Shown here piece after piece: positions 43,649 through 51,927 of a DNA stretch of 64,000 bases (within the stretch, counting starts at the first letter, position 1; each line of letters starts with the position of its first letter). Below the pieces are notes generated by a model that searched no databases, had not been told where the DNA came from, and saw only the letters and a list, made by a program, of their open reading frames with translations. Made by a program: the position numbers and the translations under genes. The stretch is from an uncultured Pseudomonadota bacterium (GTDB lineage: Bacteria; Pseudomonadota; Gammaproteobacteria; Burkholderiales; SG8-39), in the NCBI GenBank assembly GCA_903834835.1, contig CAILKO010000025.1:62001-126000 (forward strand), given 5' to 3'.

Positions 43649-43904
43649 AGTATTTACGTTCCTTTCGCGTGGGACGCCGCGCCGAGATTGGACGGTACTC
43701 GCCGTCACGCTCTGTCCAGACGACAACAAGGAGCTCACCCGCACATCCAAGGCCGATCGTTACGAAACGCTGTTCGCCGGTGGCCGCGTGATCCTCGATC
43801 GTCACGGCAAGCGGATCCTGAAGCACGCCTTCCGCGTCCGAAAATGAAACGCCGTGCTTCTTCAGATTTGATGCGGCCTTCGCTGGATCATGCTTGAAGG
43901 GCAT
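43638..43904 (-). CDS. brnT: BrnT-type ribonuclease toxin
   Basis: An 88-residue BrnT toxin, a RelE-like RNase in the family. The N terminus has FKHDPAKAASNLKKHGVSF, corresponding to the family W/F-D-x-x-K-x-x-x-N-x-x-K-H-G-V-x-F signature; the C-terminal half holds RFVTIGLGCAGELLVVVWTER and RPISARRPTRKERKYY with the R-x-I-S-A-R catalytic/RNA-binding segment. It is expressed ahead of brnA from a promoter that includes the AT-rich palindrome at 43911-43924. Confidence 0.93.
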   Translation of the reverse strand: MPFKHDPAKAASNLKKHGVSFSDAEGVLQDPLAVTIEDHAATGEQRFVTIGLGCAGELLVVVWTERDGEYRPISARRPTRKERKYYES

Positions 43905-43910
43905 GACGTG

Positions 43911-43934
43911 AGAATATATATTCTATATATATAA
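43911..43934 (-). promoter_or_regulatory. AT-rich palindrome at the brnTA promoter
   Basis: AGAATATATATTCT (43911-43924) is a perfect palindrome directly continued by TATATATATA, 7 bases upstream of the brnT ATG. BrnA is known to repress its own operon, so this is the likely operator overlapping the -10 region. Confidence 0.55.
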
Positions 43935-43976
43935 CGCAAGATTCCTAGGCGGGAGGGCACTACTGCAGTCCTTCGT

Positions 43977-44618
43977 CTAATTTCCCCCGCCACCGAACCT
44001 CTCCACAAGCCGCGCCATCTGTACCCCATCCTCGCTGCCTTCGGCGGCGAGTCCGGCCGCGACACCGCGTCGGTTGGCCACCGGCTGGTTCTGACTGACT
44101 TTCCACTTTCCTTCGAGCTTCGTGATGCGCAGCTCGATGCCGACGATGTTCTCGAGCAGTCGCTCGACATAGTCCGACGGTGCGTCCGAGACCTTCCAGG
44201 GCTGAGACCGCGGGTGCTCGTGCCGGTCGGTGAGCTTCTCCAGCAGCGCGAGCAGCGCCTGCGCATCGTGGAAGGCCGTGAGCGTCGCCGTCGCGTGCAC
44301 CACCGCGTAATTCCAGGTCGGCACCACCCTGCCCGTCTCCGCCTTCGTCGCATACCAGCCTGGCGAGATATAGGCGGAGGGCCCCTGGAAGATCACCAGA
44401 TGCTCGCGCTCAGGTGGCGCGCGCCAGAGCGGATTTGCCTTCGCAACATGACCGATGAGCCTGCCGTGCGCATCCGGGCCCGCTTCGTGCAGCAGCGGAA
44501 TGTGATCCGCAACGAGTCCCGCGCTGGAATCCGAGACGATCGTCGCGAGCGGGTGCTGGGCGATGAGATCGCGGAGGATCTCGGGACGGGAATCGCTGAA
44601 GTGGGACGGGGTGTACAT
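43977..44618 (-). CDS. PaiB-like FMN-binding negative transcriptional regulator
   Basis: A 213-residue flavin-reductase-like-fold protein of the PaiB family. Typical segments: MYTPSHFSDSRPEILRDLI (N terminus), HIPLLHEAGPDAHGRLIGHVAKANPLW (split), FQGPSAYISPGWY, VPTWNYAVVHATA and a C-terminal IVGIELRITKLEGKWKVSQN. Despite the family name, direct DNA binding is not established; FMN-dependent chemistry is probable. ATG 44618 follows GAGGCACC. An AGTAACA palindrome lies 49-66 bases upstream. Confidence 0.9.
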   Translation of the reverse strand: MYTPSHFSDSRPEILRDLIAQHPLATIVSDSSAGLVADHIPLLHEAGPDAHGRLIGHVAKANPLWRAPPEREHLVIFQGPSAYISPGWYATKAETGRVVPTWNYAVVHATATLTAFHDAQALLALLEKLTDRHEHPRSQPWKVSDAPSDYVERLLENIVGIELRITKLEGKWKVSQNQPVANRRGVAAGLAAEGSEDGVQMARLVERFGGGGN

Positions 44619-44666
44619 GGTGCCTCGACGCTCAGAGGAACAAATCGGATGGTTCCACCAAAATAC

Positions 44667-44684
44667 AGTAACATATTTGTTACT
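44667..44684. promoter_or_regulatory. AGTAACAT-family palindrome, copy B
   Basis: AGTAACA (44667-44673) and TGTTACT (44678-44684) around four bases. It lies between the stop of a minus-strand FAD oxidoreductase gene and the start of the PaiB-like gene. It is weaker than copies A and C but has the same core and spacing. Confidence 0.5.
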
Positions 44685-44686
44685 AT

Positions 44687-46078
44687 CTATCTCTGCTCCC
44701 CCGAAATTCCCTCCCCCGCCAGCCACCCGGACATCCCCGGCACCCCGGGCCCGGGATGCATGGACGGTCCGCAGAGCCACAGGCCCGGCACGGGCGTGGC
44801 GTGGCGCGCGAGTTGCAGCAGGGGGCGCATCCAGAGGAATTGATCAAGGCTGAGTTCGGCGGGGTCGCTGCGATCCTCGGGCAGTTCGACAGATGTGACC
44901 TCAGCGCCCGCGAACCCGGGCAGTGACGCGAGCGCGGTCTGGACCTGCATGCCGAGCGCGCCGGCCTCAACGCCAGCACCGCGCGGCAGGTACTGCAACT
45001 GCACGCGGACTTCGCGCCCGTTGCCGGCGATGACTTCCATCCACGGCGCGGCGGAGAGGCACCCGTACTTGGCATCGTCGAATGCGCGCTCGATCGCATC
45101 CAGCGTGGGGACAAGGTTCAGGCGCTGGAAATCCGCGTCCTGCGCAAGCCGCAGGCCGATCTCCGCCCGCACGCCGCGCGCACGCACATGACCCAGCGCA
45201 CGCGCGAAGGCAGGATCGAGCCAGACGGGATCGATGAGTTCGAGCAGCGTGTACTGCGGTGCGAGACTGGAGACCACGACGGCCGCATCGAAATCCCGAC
45301 CATCGGCAAGCGTGACACCCGTGACACGACCCGCACGCACGTCGATGCGCGTGGGGGTCCCCTTGCGACGCACGATGCGCGACTCCGCCGCCACCGCACG
45401 CGCAAGCACCTCGCCGAGATTCGAGCGATCGGGCCGGAACACGCCCGCCGGCAGACCGACATGTCGATGCACGAAACCAAGCGTCGTGCCGGCCGAGCGC
45501 GGCCCGGCAAAGGCATCGACCAGCCCGCCGCCTGCGAGCGCAGCCTTCAGCGTGGGCGTCTCGAAATAATCATCCAGCAGATCCGCGAGCGGCATGGGCA
45601 GCGTGCGCAGCGTGTCCTCCACCGTTACGCGGCCGCCCGCGCGCAGCTTCAGGGCAAGACGCGCGAGCTGCCACAGATCGCCTGCGCGGGTTGCGAGCGG
45701 ATTGGGTGTGCGCTGCTGGTAGAACGCCTCCAGCATGCCCGCCACCCGTGCGAGGCGCGCGCAGAACGCCGGCCAGGCGCGCGCATCGGCGGGAGATATC
45801 TGCGCGATGGATTCGATGGTCCTGTTCATGTCGCGCCACAGCGCGAGCCACGAGCCGTCCGGCAGCAGCGTCTCCAGCCAGGGATCGGGTCGCTCGATGC
45901 GCAGGCCCTGCACCGCTCCGGCGAGCAGGCGCAGCACGGGCGGGGCGATCCAGCCTTCCGTCATCGCGCCTGGCTGCACGGACTCGATCAGCACCACCTT
46001 GCTTCCGGCGCGTGCGAGCCCGAGCGCCGCAACGAGCGCGTCCGGGCCGTTGCCGAGCACGGCGACGGTCCCGCTCAC
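44687..46078 (-). CDS. Phytoene desaturase-like FAD oxidoreductase, degenerate dinucleotide motif
   Basis: A 463-residue protein related to the upstream FAD oxidoreductase (both contain IERA[FY]D[DQ]AKYG and a C-terminal C-G-x-x-x-H-P-G-x-G-V-x-G block). The N-terminal G-x-G-x-x-G reads GNGPDA, so the third Gly is lost and FAD binding may be weak. It begins at GTG 46078, overlapping the upstream stop (GTGA); the longer frame upstream is inside that gene. It may be the non-catalytic partner of a heterodimer. It is the third gene of the GcvT-like operon. Confidence 0.83.
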   Translation of the reverse strand: MSGTVAVLGNGPDALVAALGLARAGSKVVLIESVQPGAMTEGWIAPPVLRLLAGAVQGLRIERPDPWLETLLPDGSWLALWRDMNRTIESIAQISPADARAWPAFCARLARVAGMLEAFYQQRTPNPLATRAGDLWQLARLALKLRAGGRVTVEDTLRTLPMPLADLLDDYFETPTLKAALAGGGLVDAFAGPRSAGTTLGFVHRHVGLPAGVFRPDRSNLGEVLARAVAAESRIVRRKGTPTRIDVRAGRVTGVTLADGRDFDAAVVVSSLAPQYTLLELIDPVWLDPAFARALGHVRARGVRAEIGLRLAQDADFQRLNLVPTLDAIERAFDDAKYGCLSAAPWMEVIAGNGREVRVQLQYLPRGAGVEAGALGMQVQTALASLPGFAGAEVTSVELPEDRSDPAELSLDQFLWMRPLLQLARHATPVPGLWLCGPSMHPGPGVPGMSGWLAGEGISGEQR

Positions 46079-47679
46079 TTCTTCTCTCCCAGAATACTCA
46101 GCGCCGCGAGCCGCCCGGGCGCGCCCATCACGCCACCGCCCGGATGCGTGCCCGAGCCGCACTGATAAAGCGCGTCCACCGGCGTGCGGTACTGCGCCCA
46201 GGCCGGCGCCGGGCGTGAGAAGAACATCTGCTGCAGACTGAGTTCGCCCTGGAAGATGCTGCCCTCGGAGATGCCCACCGTGCGCTCGATGTCGGCCGGC
46301 GTCACCACCTGGCGCCCGAGGATCAGGGACTTCAGATCCGGCGCGTACTCGGAGAGCGTATCGATCACCGCATCGCCAAAGGCCTCGCGCCGCGCATCCG
46401 TCCAGCCGCCGTTCAGGTGATAGGGCGCGTACTGGGCGAAGATCGACATCACGTGCTTGCCCGGCGGGGCCATGCCCGGATCGAGCATCGACGGAATGAC
46501 GATATCCATATACGGCCGCGAGGAGAACTCGCCGTACTTCGCCTGGTCGTAGGCGCGCTCGATGTAGTCCACGCTCGGGCTGATCGAGATCGCGCCGCGC
46601 ATCAGCTGGCGCGCGAGGCCGTCATCCGCAATTGAGCGATCCGCGAGGCAGCTGAATTTCGGCAGCGCATCGAGCGCGAGATTCACCTTGGCCGAACAGC
46701 CCCGGAAGCGATAGCGCCGGATGGCCTCCACGAATTCGCCCGGCAGCGCCGCCTCGCCGACGAGATCGATGAACGTACGGCGCGGGTCGGCGCCCGAGAT
46801 CACGCGCGTGGCGGCGATCTCCTCGCCATCCGCCAGCACCACGCCGGTCGCGCGGCCGTTGCGGATCCTGACATGCGCAACCGGCGCGCCGGTGCGGATC
46901 GTCGCGCCGAAACCGCGTGCCGCGGCCGTGATCGCGCCGGACACCGCGCCATTGCCGCCCTTCGCGAAACCCCAGGCGCGAAACACGCCGTCCAGTTCGC
47001 CCATGTAGTGATGCAGCAGCACATAGGCGGTGCCGGGCGAGCGGGGGCCCTGCATCGTGCCGATGATGCCGCTCGCGGACTTCGTGCCCTTCAGCGCCTC
47101 GCCCTCGAACCACTCGTCCAGATAGTCCGCCGCACTCATCGTCAGCAGCTTGTGCAGCGTGTGGAACTGGCGCTCGCCGAGGCTGCGCATGTATTGGCCG
47201 AGGCCCGCCAGGCCGCGCAGATCCGCGGGGCGGAGCGACGCCGGATCCGGCGGCAGCATGCCGAGGAAGGGCTGCACCGCGCGCCCGGTGAGATGCATCA
47301 GCCGGCTGAATTTGTCGTAGATCTCGGCATCGCGCGCCGAATGCCGCGCGAGCGCGGCGTGGTTCTGGTCGTGATCGTTCCACTGCGCGAGATGATCGCC
47401 GTTCGGCAGCGGCGTCAGCGTGCTCTCGAGCGGCAGCACGTGCAGGCCGTGGCGCGGCAGGTCGAGATCGCGGATGATCTCCGGCCGCAGCAGACTCACC
47501 ACATAGGAATAGACCGAGAAGCGAAAGCCCGGAAATATTTCTTCGGTCACTGCCGCACCGCCGACCAGATCGCGCGCCTCCAGCACCAGCACCTTCTGCC
47601 CCGCGCGCGCGAGATAGGCCGCGCAGGTGAGCCCGTTATGCCCGCCGCCGATGATGACGCTGTCCCAGGTCGTCGCCAT
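46075..47679 (-). CDS. Phytoene dehydrogenase-related FAD-dependent oxidoreductase
   Basis: A 534-residue flavoprotein with VIIGGGHNGLTCAAYLARAG (Rossmann G-x-G-x-x-G), EARDLVGGAAVTEE, and the C-terminal FAD-binding YQCGSGTHPGGGVMGAPG. It is similar to carotenoid desaturases and mammalian PYROXD2-type proteins; no carotenoid genes are nearby, so a carotenoid role is unlikely. Its ATG at 47679 overlaps the upstream stop by one base (TGATG). Together with a GcvT-like gene and a second FAD paralogue it forms a three-gene unit of unknown chemistry. Confidence 0.9.
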   Translation of the reverse strand: MATTWDSVIIGGGHNGLTCAAYLARAGQKVLVLEARDLVGGAAVTEEIFPGFRFSVYSYVVSLLRPEIIRDLDLPRHGLHVLPLESTLTPLPNGDHLAQWNDHDQNHAALARHSARDAEIYDKFSRLMHLTGRAVQPFLGMLPPDPASLRPADLRGLAGLGQYMRSLGERQFHTLHKLLTMSAADYLDEWFEGEALKGTKSASGIIGTMQGPRSPGTAYVLLHHYMGELDGVFRAWGFAKGGNGAVSGAITAAARGFGATIRTGAPVAHVRIRNGRATGVVLADGEEIAATRVISGADPRRTFIDLVGEAALPGEFVEAIRRYRFRGCSAKVNLALDALPKFSCLADRSIADDGLARQLMRGAISISPSVDYIERAYDQAKYGEFSSRPYMDIVIPSMLDPGMAPPGKHVMSIFAQYAPYHLNGGWTDARREAFGDAVIDTLSEYAPDLKSLILGRQVVTPADIERTVGISEGSIFQGELSLQQMFFSRPAPAWAQYRTPVDALYQCGSGTHPGGGVMGAPGRLAALSILGEKK

Positions 47680-48866
47680 CAGCCGCGCTTTCTTTCCGGA
47701 TCGAAGAAGGGACGCCGCACCACGCGCGCCGCAGCACGCACGCGCCGGTGCGCGACGGTGACTTCCATGTCGAGCGACGTGCCGGGCGCAGCCTGTGGCG
47801 TGCGCAGATGGGCGAGCGCGATGTACTCCTTGAGCATCGGCGACCAGGCGCCGCTCGTCGCATAGCCGACCTGCGCGGCCCCTGAATAGATCGGCACGCT
47901 CATGCGCCAGGGTGCGGCAGGCACGCGCGGGGCGAGCCCCGCCTCGCGAAAGCGGCGCGCGTAATCGTCCCAGTCGAGCGCGATGCCGGTGAAGCACCAG
48001 GCCGGCCCGCGCGCGGCCTCCTGCGCGAGCGCCTCGCGCCCGACGAAGGCCGCCTTCTTCAGATCCACCGCCCAGCCGAGCTCGAGCTCGAAAGGCGTGG
48101 AGGTTTCATCAACCGTCAGCGCCTTGCGCGCGGAGACATAGTCCACATCGAGCAGCATCAGGCCGGCCTCGATGCGCGCAAGATCGAGCGCGGCCAGACC
48201 CGCCGCCTGCAGGCCCCAGGCCGCGCCGGTGCGCATCAGCGCATCCCAGAGCGGCAGCGCATCGGCCGCATCGAGCCAGATCTCGTAGCCAAGATCGCCC
48301 GTGTAGCCGGTGCGCGAAATCTCCACCCGGCAGCCTCCAAGCCGGGTGGCGAGGATGCGGAAATACTTCAGCCCGGCAAGATCGTCTTCGCACAGCGCCT
48401 GCAGGATCTCGCGCGAACGCGGGCCCTGCAGCGCGAGCGCTGCGGTGCTGGCCGAGACATCGCGGATCGTCACATCGAGCCCGCGCGCGTTCTCTTCCAG
48501 CCAGAGGAGACCCGGATCCGCGCTCGTCAGGCGGAAGCGCTCTTCGGCCAGGCGAGCGAGGGTGCCGTCGTCCAGCACCTTGCCCGCGGCATCGCACCAG
48601 GGCGTGTAGAGCACCTGGCCGGGCTGACAGCGCGTCACATCGCGCGGCAGCATGCGATCGAGCAGCCGCACGGCGTCGCGCCCCTCGATCAGGTATTTGT
48701 ACAACGGCGACACATCCAGCAGACCCGCCGCGACGCGGATCGCATGGTACTCGCGCTCGTGCGAGAGCTCGTAGTGGCTTGCCGCGACATGGCCCGCCCA
48801 GCGCCGCCAGGCGTGGCTTTGCGAGAGCGCGGCGGTGCGCGCATGGAAAGGCGTGGTCTTCAGCAT
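47679..48866 (-). CDS. GcvT-like aminomethyltransferase-family protein
   Basis: A 395-residue folate-binding protein of the glycine cleavage T/dimethylglycine dehydrogenase C-domain family: AGLLDVSPLYKYLIEGRDAVRLLDRML near the N terminus (D-V-S-P replaces D-x-S-), EISRTGYTGDLGYEIWL in the middle and LRIEAG-type LDLARIEAGLMLLDVDY. Members transfer one-carbon units to tetrahydrofolate, often from N-methyl substrates oxidised by a flavoprotein. It is followed by two FAD oxidoreductases, suggesting oxidative demethylation with capture on folate. It is not the glycine-cleavage T protein itself, as gcvH/gcvP are absent. Confidence 0.88.
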   Translation of the reverse strand: MLKTTPFHARTAALSQSHAWRRWAGHVAASHYELSHEREYHAIRVAAGLLDVSPLYKYLIEGRDAVRLLDRMLPRDVTRCQPGQVLYTPWCDAAGKVLDDGTLARLAEERFRLTSADPGLLWLEENARGLDVTIRDVSASTAALALQGPRSREILQALCEDDLAGLKYFRILATRLGGCRVEISRTGYTGDLGYEIWLDAADALPLWDALMRTGAAWGLQAAGLAALDLARIEAGLMLLDVDYVSARKALTVDETSTPFELELGWAVDLKKAAFVGREALAQEAARGPAWCFTGIALDWDDYARRFREAGLAPRVPAAPWRMSVPIYSGAAQVGYATSGAWSPMLKEYIALAHLRTPQAAPGTSLDMEVTVAHRRVRAAARVVRRPFFDPERKRG

Positions 48867-48892
48867 CGGCCGCGTAGCTTATAGTCCGCTTC
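48867..48892. promoter_or_regulatory. Very short divergent promoter region
   Basis: Only 26 bases separate the GcvT-like and cation-exporter starts. TATAGT (48880-48885, plus) and TATAAG (48883-48878, minus) overlap and lie 7 and 11 bases from their start codons, which would give leaderless or nearly leaderless transcripts. No clear -35 elements. Confidence 0.3.
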
Positions 48893-49840
48893 ATGGAAAA
48901 TCACGCGGACGAACACGAGCACGGGCACGGACACCCCCACGACCACGGCATCGCAACCCGCGGCGCGACCTCGAACGGGCGCTTCGCGCTCGCCGTCGCC
49001 CTGAACCTCGCCTTCGTCGGGATCGAAGTCGGCGCGGGCCTGCACGCCGATTCGCTCGCGCTGCTCGCCGATGCGGGTCACAACCTGAGCGACGTGCTGG
49101 CGCTCCTGATGGCCTGGGGTGCGGCCGCGCTCGCGCGGCTCGGGCCCACGAAGCGCCACACCTTCGGCTATCGCAGCAGCACCATCCTCGCCGCACTCGC
49201 CAATGCGGCCCTGCTTGCGGCGGCCTGCGGCGCGATCACGCTGGAGGCCGTGAACCGGCTGATCGATCCCGCCGACATCCGCGCGCCCTTCGTGATCGCG
49301 GTGGCCGCAGCCGGCGTGGTGCTGAATGCGGCGACCGCCTGGCTGTTCTTCAGCGGCCGCAAGCACGATCTCAACCTGCGCGGCGCCTTCCTGCACATGG
49401 CGGCCGATGCGCTGGTGTCGCTCGCGGTGGTGGCGGCGGGCCTCGTGATGCTGTGGACGGGCGCGACCTGGATCGACCCGGCGGCGAGCCTCGTGGTGGT
49501 GGCTGTGATTGTGGTCGGCACCTGGCGGCTCGCGCGCGAATCGCTCGATCTCGCGCTGCATGCGGTGCCGCCCGGCATCGATGCCGAAGGCGTGCGCAGT
49601 TTTCTCGCGAGCCAGCCCGGCATTGCCGAGGTGCACGACCTGCACATCTGGGGCATGAGCACGGTGGACAGCGCGCTCACGGTGCACCTCGTGATGCCGG
49701 GCGGCGCGCCGGGCGACGGCTTCCTGACAGAGCTTTGCGCGGCGCTCGAACGGAAGTTCCGCATCGGCCATGCTACGCTCCAGATCGAAACCGGCGACCC
49801 GGCCTATCCCTGCAGGTTGCGGCCGGAGGACGTCATTTGA
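48893..49840 (+). CDS. Cation diffusion facilitator (Zn2+/divalent metal exporter)
   Basis: A 315-residue inner-membrane CDF antiporter exporting Zn2+ or similar ions. The N terminus is His-rich (EHEHGHGHPHDHG), followed by six hydrophobic segments. The H-x-x-x-D metal sites are in LLADAGHNLSDVLALL (helix 2) and FLHMAADALVSLAVV (helix 5), both intact. The cytoplasmic C-terminal domain contains EVHDLHIWGMS. It resembles CzcD/ZitB types. Its start lies 26 bases from a divergent gene. Confidence 0.93.
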   Translation: MENHADEHEHGHGHPHDHGIATRGATSNGRFALAVALNLAFVGIEVGAGLHADSLALLADAGHNLSDVLALLMAWGAAALARLGPTKRHTFGYRSSTILAALANAALLAAACGAITLEAVNRLIDPADIRAPFVIAVAAAGVVLNAATAWLFFSGRKHDLNLRGAFLHMAADALVSLAVVAAGLVMLWTGATWIDPAASLVVVAVIVVGTWRLARESLDLALHAVPPGIDAEGVRSFLASQPGIAEVHDLHIWGMSTVDSALTVHLVMPGGAPGDGFLTELCAALERKFRIGHATLQIETGDPAYPCRLRPEDVI

Positions 49841-49862
49841 GTATTCTCAGGAGGAGTCGGGC

Positions 49863-50834
49863 ATGAACAAGTATCTCGTCATCGGCGGCAACGGCATCAT
49901 CGGCCACTATCTCACCCGCCAGCTCGTGGAGCAGGGCCAGCGTCCGATGGTGATGTCGCGCAGCGCCGATCCGTCGCTCGTGAAGGATGTCCTCGATCGC
50001 TGCGAGCTCATCGCGGGCGATGTCACCGACGCAGCGATGATGGACCACGTGATCGCCCAGCACGGCATCACCCACATCGCCCACCTCGGCGCGCTGCTGC
50101 CGATCCAGGCCGATGCCGATCCCGCGCTCGGCATGCGCATCAACGTGGAGGGCACCGCCAATATCCTCACCGCGGCGGTGAAACACAAGGTGAAGCGCGT
50201 CATCATCGCGAGCAGCAAGGGCGCCTACGGTTCGCCGCGCGGCCGGCACGGGCATCCGGAGTACCTGCCCATGTCGGAGGACACGCGGCCCTACCCGCAC
50301 ACCGTCTACGGCATCAGCAAGGTGGCCTCCGACCAGCTCACTGCCTGGTACCGGCGCACCCACGGCATCGAGGCCGCCTCGGTGCGCTTTTCTTCCACCG
50401 TGGGCCCGGGCAAGATCTCGCGCCACGGCGGCCACTACAGCCGTTACGGCGGCATGATCGAGAATTCGCTTGCGGGCAAGCCGGTGCGGATCGAAGCGGG
50501 CGGCGATGCGCGCTCGGACACCATCTACAACGGCGACATCGCACGCGGCATGATCGCCGCGCTGCATACCCCCACGCTGCGCCACGACCTCTACAACATC
50601 TCCACCGGCACCGGCATCTCGCTGCGCGAATTCGCCGATGCCGTGCGCCGGGTCATTCCGGGCGCCGACATCGAGGTGGGCGGCGGCACGGAAATCCGCG
50701 GTTCGCAGAGCGTGATCCTCGATGCCACGCGCGCGCGCGAAGACTTCGGCTTCACCGCCGACCCCAGCCCCGAGCACATCGTACGGGGCTATGTGGAGAC
50801 GATGAAACTGCTGGGGCTCAAGCCGGCGGTATAG
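49863..50834 (+). CDS. NAD-dependent epimerase/dehydratase
   Basis: A 323-residue extended SDR. Rossmann G-x-x-G-x-x-G is VIGGNGIIGHYL at the N terminus, and the catalytic Y-x-x-x-K is YPHTVYGISKVASDQL. AHLGAL takes the usual H-x-A-A position. C-terminal substrate domain: DTIYNGDIARGM and a late strand YNISTGTGISLREFADAV. It may act on a nucleotide sugar or another alcohol. AGGAGT precedes ATG 49863. It converges with the DUF6492-like gene with a 17-base overlap. Confidence 0.9.
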   Translation: MNKYLVIGGNGIIGHYLTRQLVEQGQRPMVMSRSADPSLVKDVLDRCELIAGDVTDAAMMDHVIAQHGITHIAHLGALLPIQADADPALGMRINVEGTANILTAAVKHKVKRVIIASSKGAYGSPRGRHGHPEYLPMSEDTRPYPHTVYGISKVASDQLTAWYRRTHGIEAASVRFSSTVGPGKISRHGGHYSRYGGMIENSLAGKPVRIEAGGDARSDTIYNGDIARGMIAALHTPTLRHDLYNISTGTGISLREFADAVRRVIPGADIEVGGGTEIRGSQSVILDATRAREDFGFTADPSPEHIVRGYVETMKLLGLKPAV

Positions 50835-51927
50835 GCAGGACCGCACCGGCGGGCGACGCCCCAGGGGGAGCCATCCGGTAGCCCTGCCAGGCCGCAAGCG
50901 CGCGGTAGAAGGCGCTGATGCTGGGCGGGACCCCTGGCGGCAGATCTACGCTGCCCAGCCAGTTCTGCGGCTTCACCCAGGACTGGATCGCGACGAAGGG
51001 CCCCTCACCGGAAGCGGACAGGTCGATGTGCGCCGGGTCAAGGTGAAAGTGGGCGCGGTCGTAGCGCCGCAGCGCGCGGTATTTCGCGCTTGCGTGCCAG
51101 ACGGAGCGCGCGAGATTCAGTATCCGGTTCGCACCCGCGAGCGCATGGTGACGCTCGAGCGCGCCAGTCATTTCCAGATGCTGGAAATAGAGCCCGTACT
51201 CCGTCCAGCCGAGTGTGGCAGCGAGCAGCGCGGCCCAGCCCGCCGGACCACGACTGTCCAGATGGCGGCACAGCGCGCGCACGCTCTCGGTGTGCAGGAG
51301 CACGGGCGTCTCGCCATAGCAGCGGCCCGCCAACGCGCTCGGACGCGCATAACCGAGCAGGCGCGCGGAGCTCGCCATGCGGCGCAGCTTCACTCCGAAT
51401 TCACGCCCGGCAAAGTCGTCGGTGTAGAGTCGCCGGTAGTCGTCGATGTTCTCGGTATTGGTCCAGGCGCGGCCTGCATTGAGCAGGCTAGGCGGGCCAA
51501 AGGGCACAAGGCAGACGATGTCCGAATCGAGGGTCACGTAGAACTCGGTCGTCACCCGATCCGCGGCGGCGAGCTTCAGCAGCTGCTGGATCACCCAGCC
51601 TTCGGGACGCCGGCCCTCCGGACCGGCCGGGGCGAAGGCTGCCGGGCACAGCCGGCGCTCGTCAACGAGTTCGAAACGCGCGTCGCCCGCGATCTCCGGC
51701 AACAGCGCGGCAAGCTCCTCGTGCTGGTCCGCCGGGCTCAGGATCAGGAAGCGATCCAGTCCGCCAGGCGCACAATGGCGCAGGAAACTTGCGATGAGCA
51801 GGCGCAGGCGCAGGCGCACGCCGCGGTTCGGGTCGTTGCGCCAGGCCTTTGCAACGTCTTCGCGCAGCGTGACGGGGAGCACGTAGCTCAGCCGGGCGGC
51901 GTCAGTGCCAGTCTTCGTCCCGTTCAT
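50818..51927 (-). CDS. DUF6492-like protein, possible glycosyltransferase
   Basis: A 369-residue protein starting SYVLPVTLREDVAKAW and containing FYVTLDSDIVCLVPF (D-x-D-like acidic site, suggesting a GT-A-type nucleotide-sugar/metal site). It resembles DUF6492 proteins, which are found among glycan genes. The start (ATG 51927) lies 25 bases inside the end of the sulfotransferase gene, so it is translationally linked to it. Third gene of an exporter-sulfotransferase operon. The donor and acceptor are unknown. Confidence 0.68.
   Translation of the reverse strand: MNGTKTGTDAARLSYVLPVTLREDVAKAWRNDPNRGVRLRLRLLIASFLRHCAPGGLDRFLILSPADQHEELAALLPEIAGDARFELVDERRLCPAAFAPAGPEGRRPEGWVIQQLLKLAAADRVTTEFYVTLDSDIVCLVPFGPPSLLNAGRAWTNTENIDDYRRLYTDDFAGREFGVKLRRMASSARLLGYARPSALAGRCYGETPVLLHTESVRALCRHLDSRGPAGWAALLAATLGWTEYGLYFQHLEMTGALERHHALAGANRILNLARSVWHASAKYRALRRYDRAHFHLDPAHIDLSASGEGPFVAIQSWVKPQNWLGSVDLPPGVPPSISAFYRALAAWQGYRMAPPGASPAGAVLPIPPA

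Noticed and set aside
43840-43850. GAAAATGAAAC inside brnT, resembling the catabolic promoter motif
   Set aside because: Lies in coding sequence without a -10 at the required distance.
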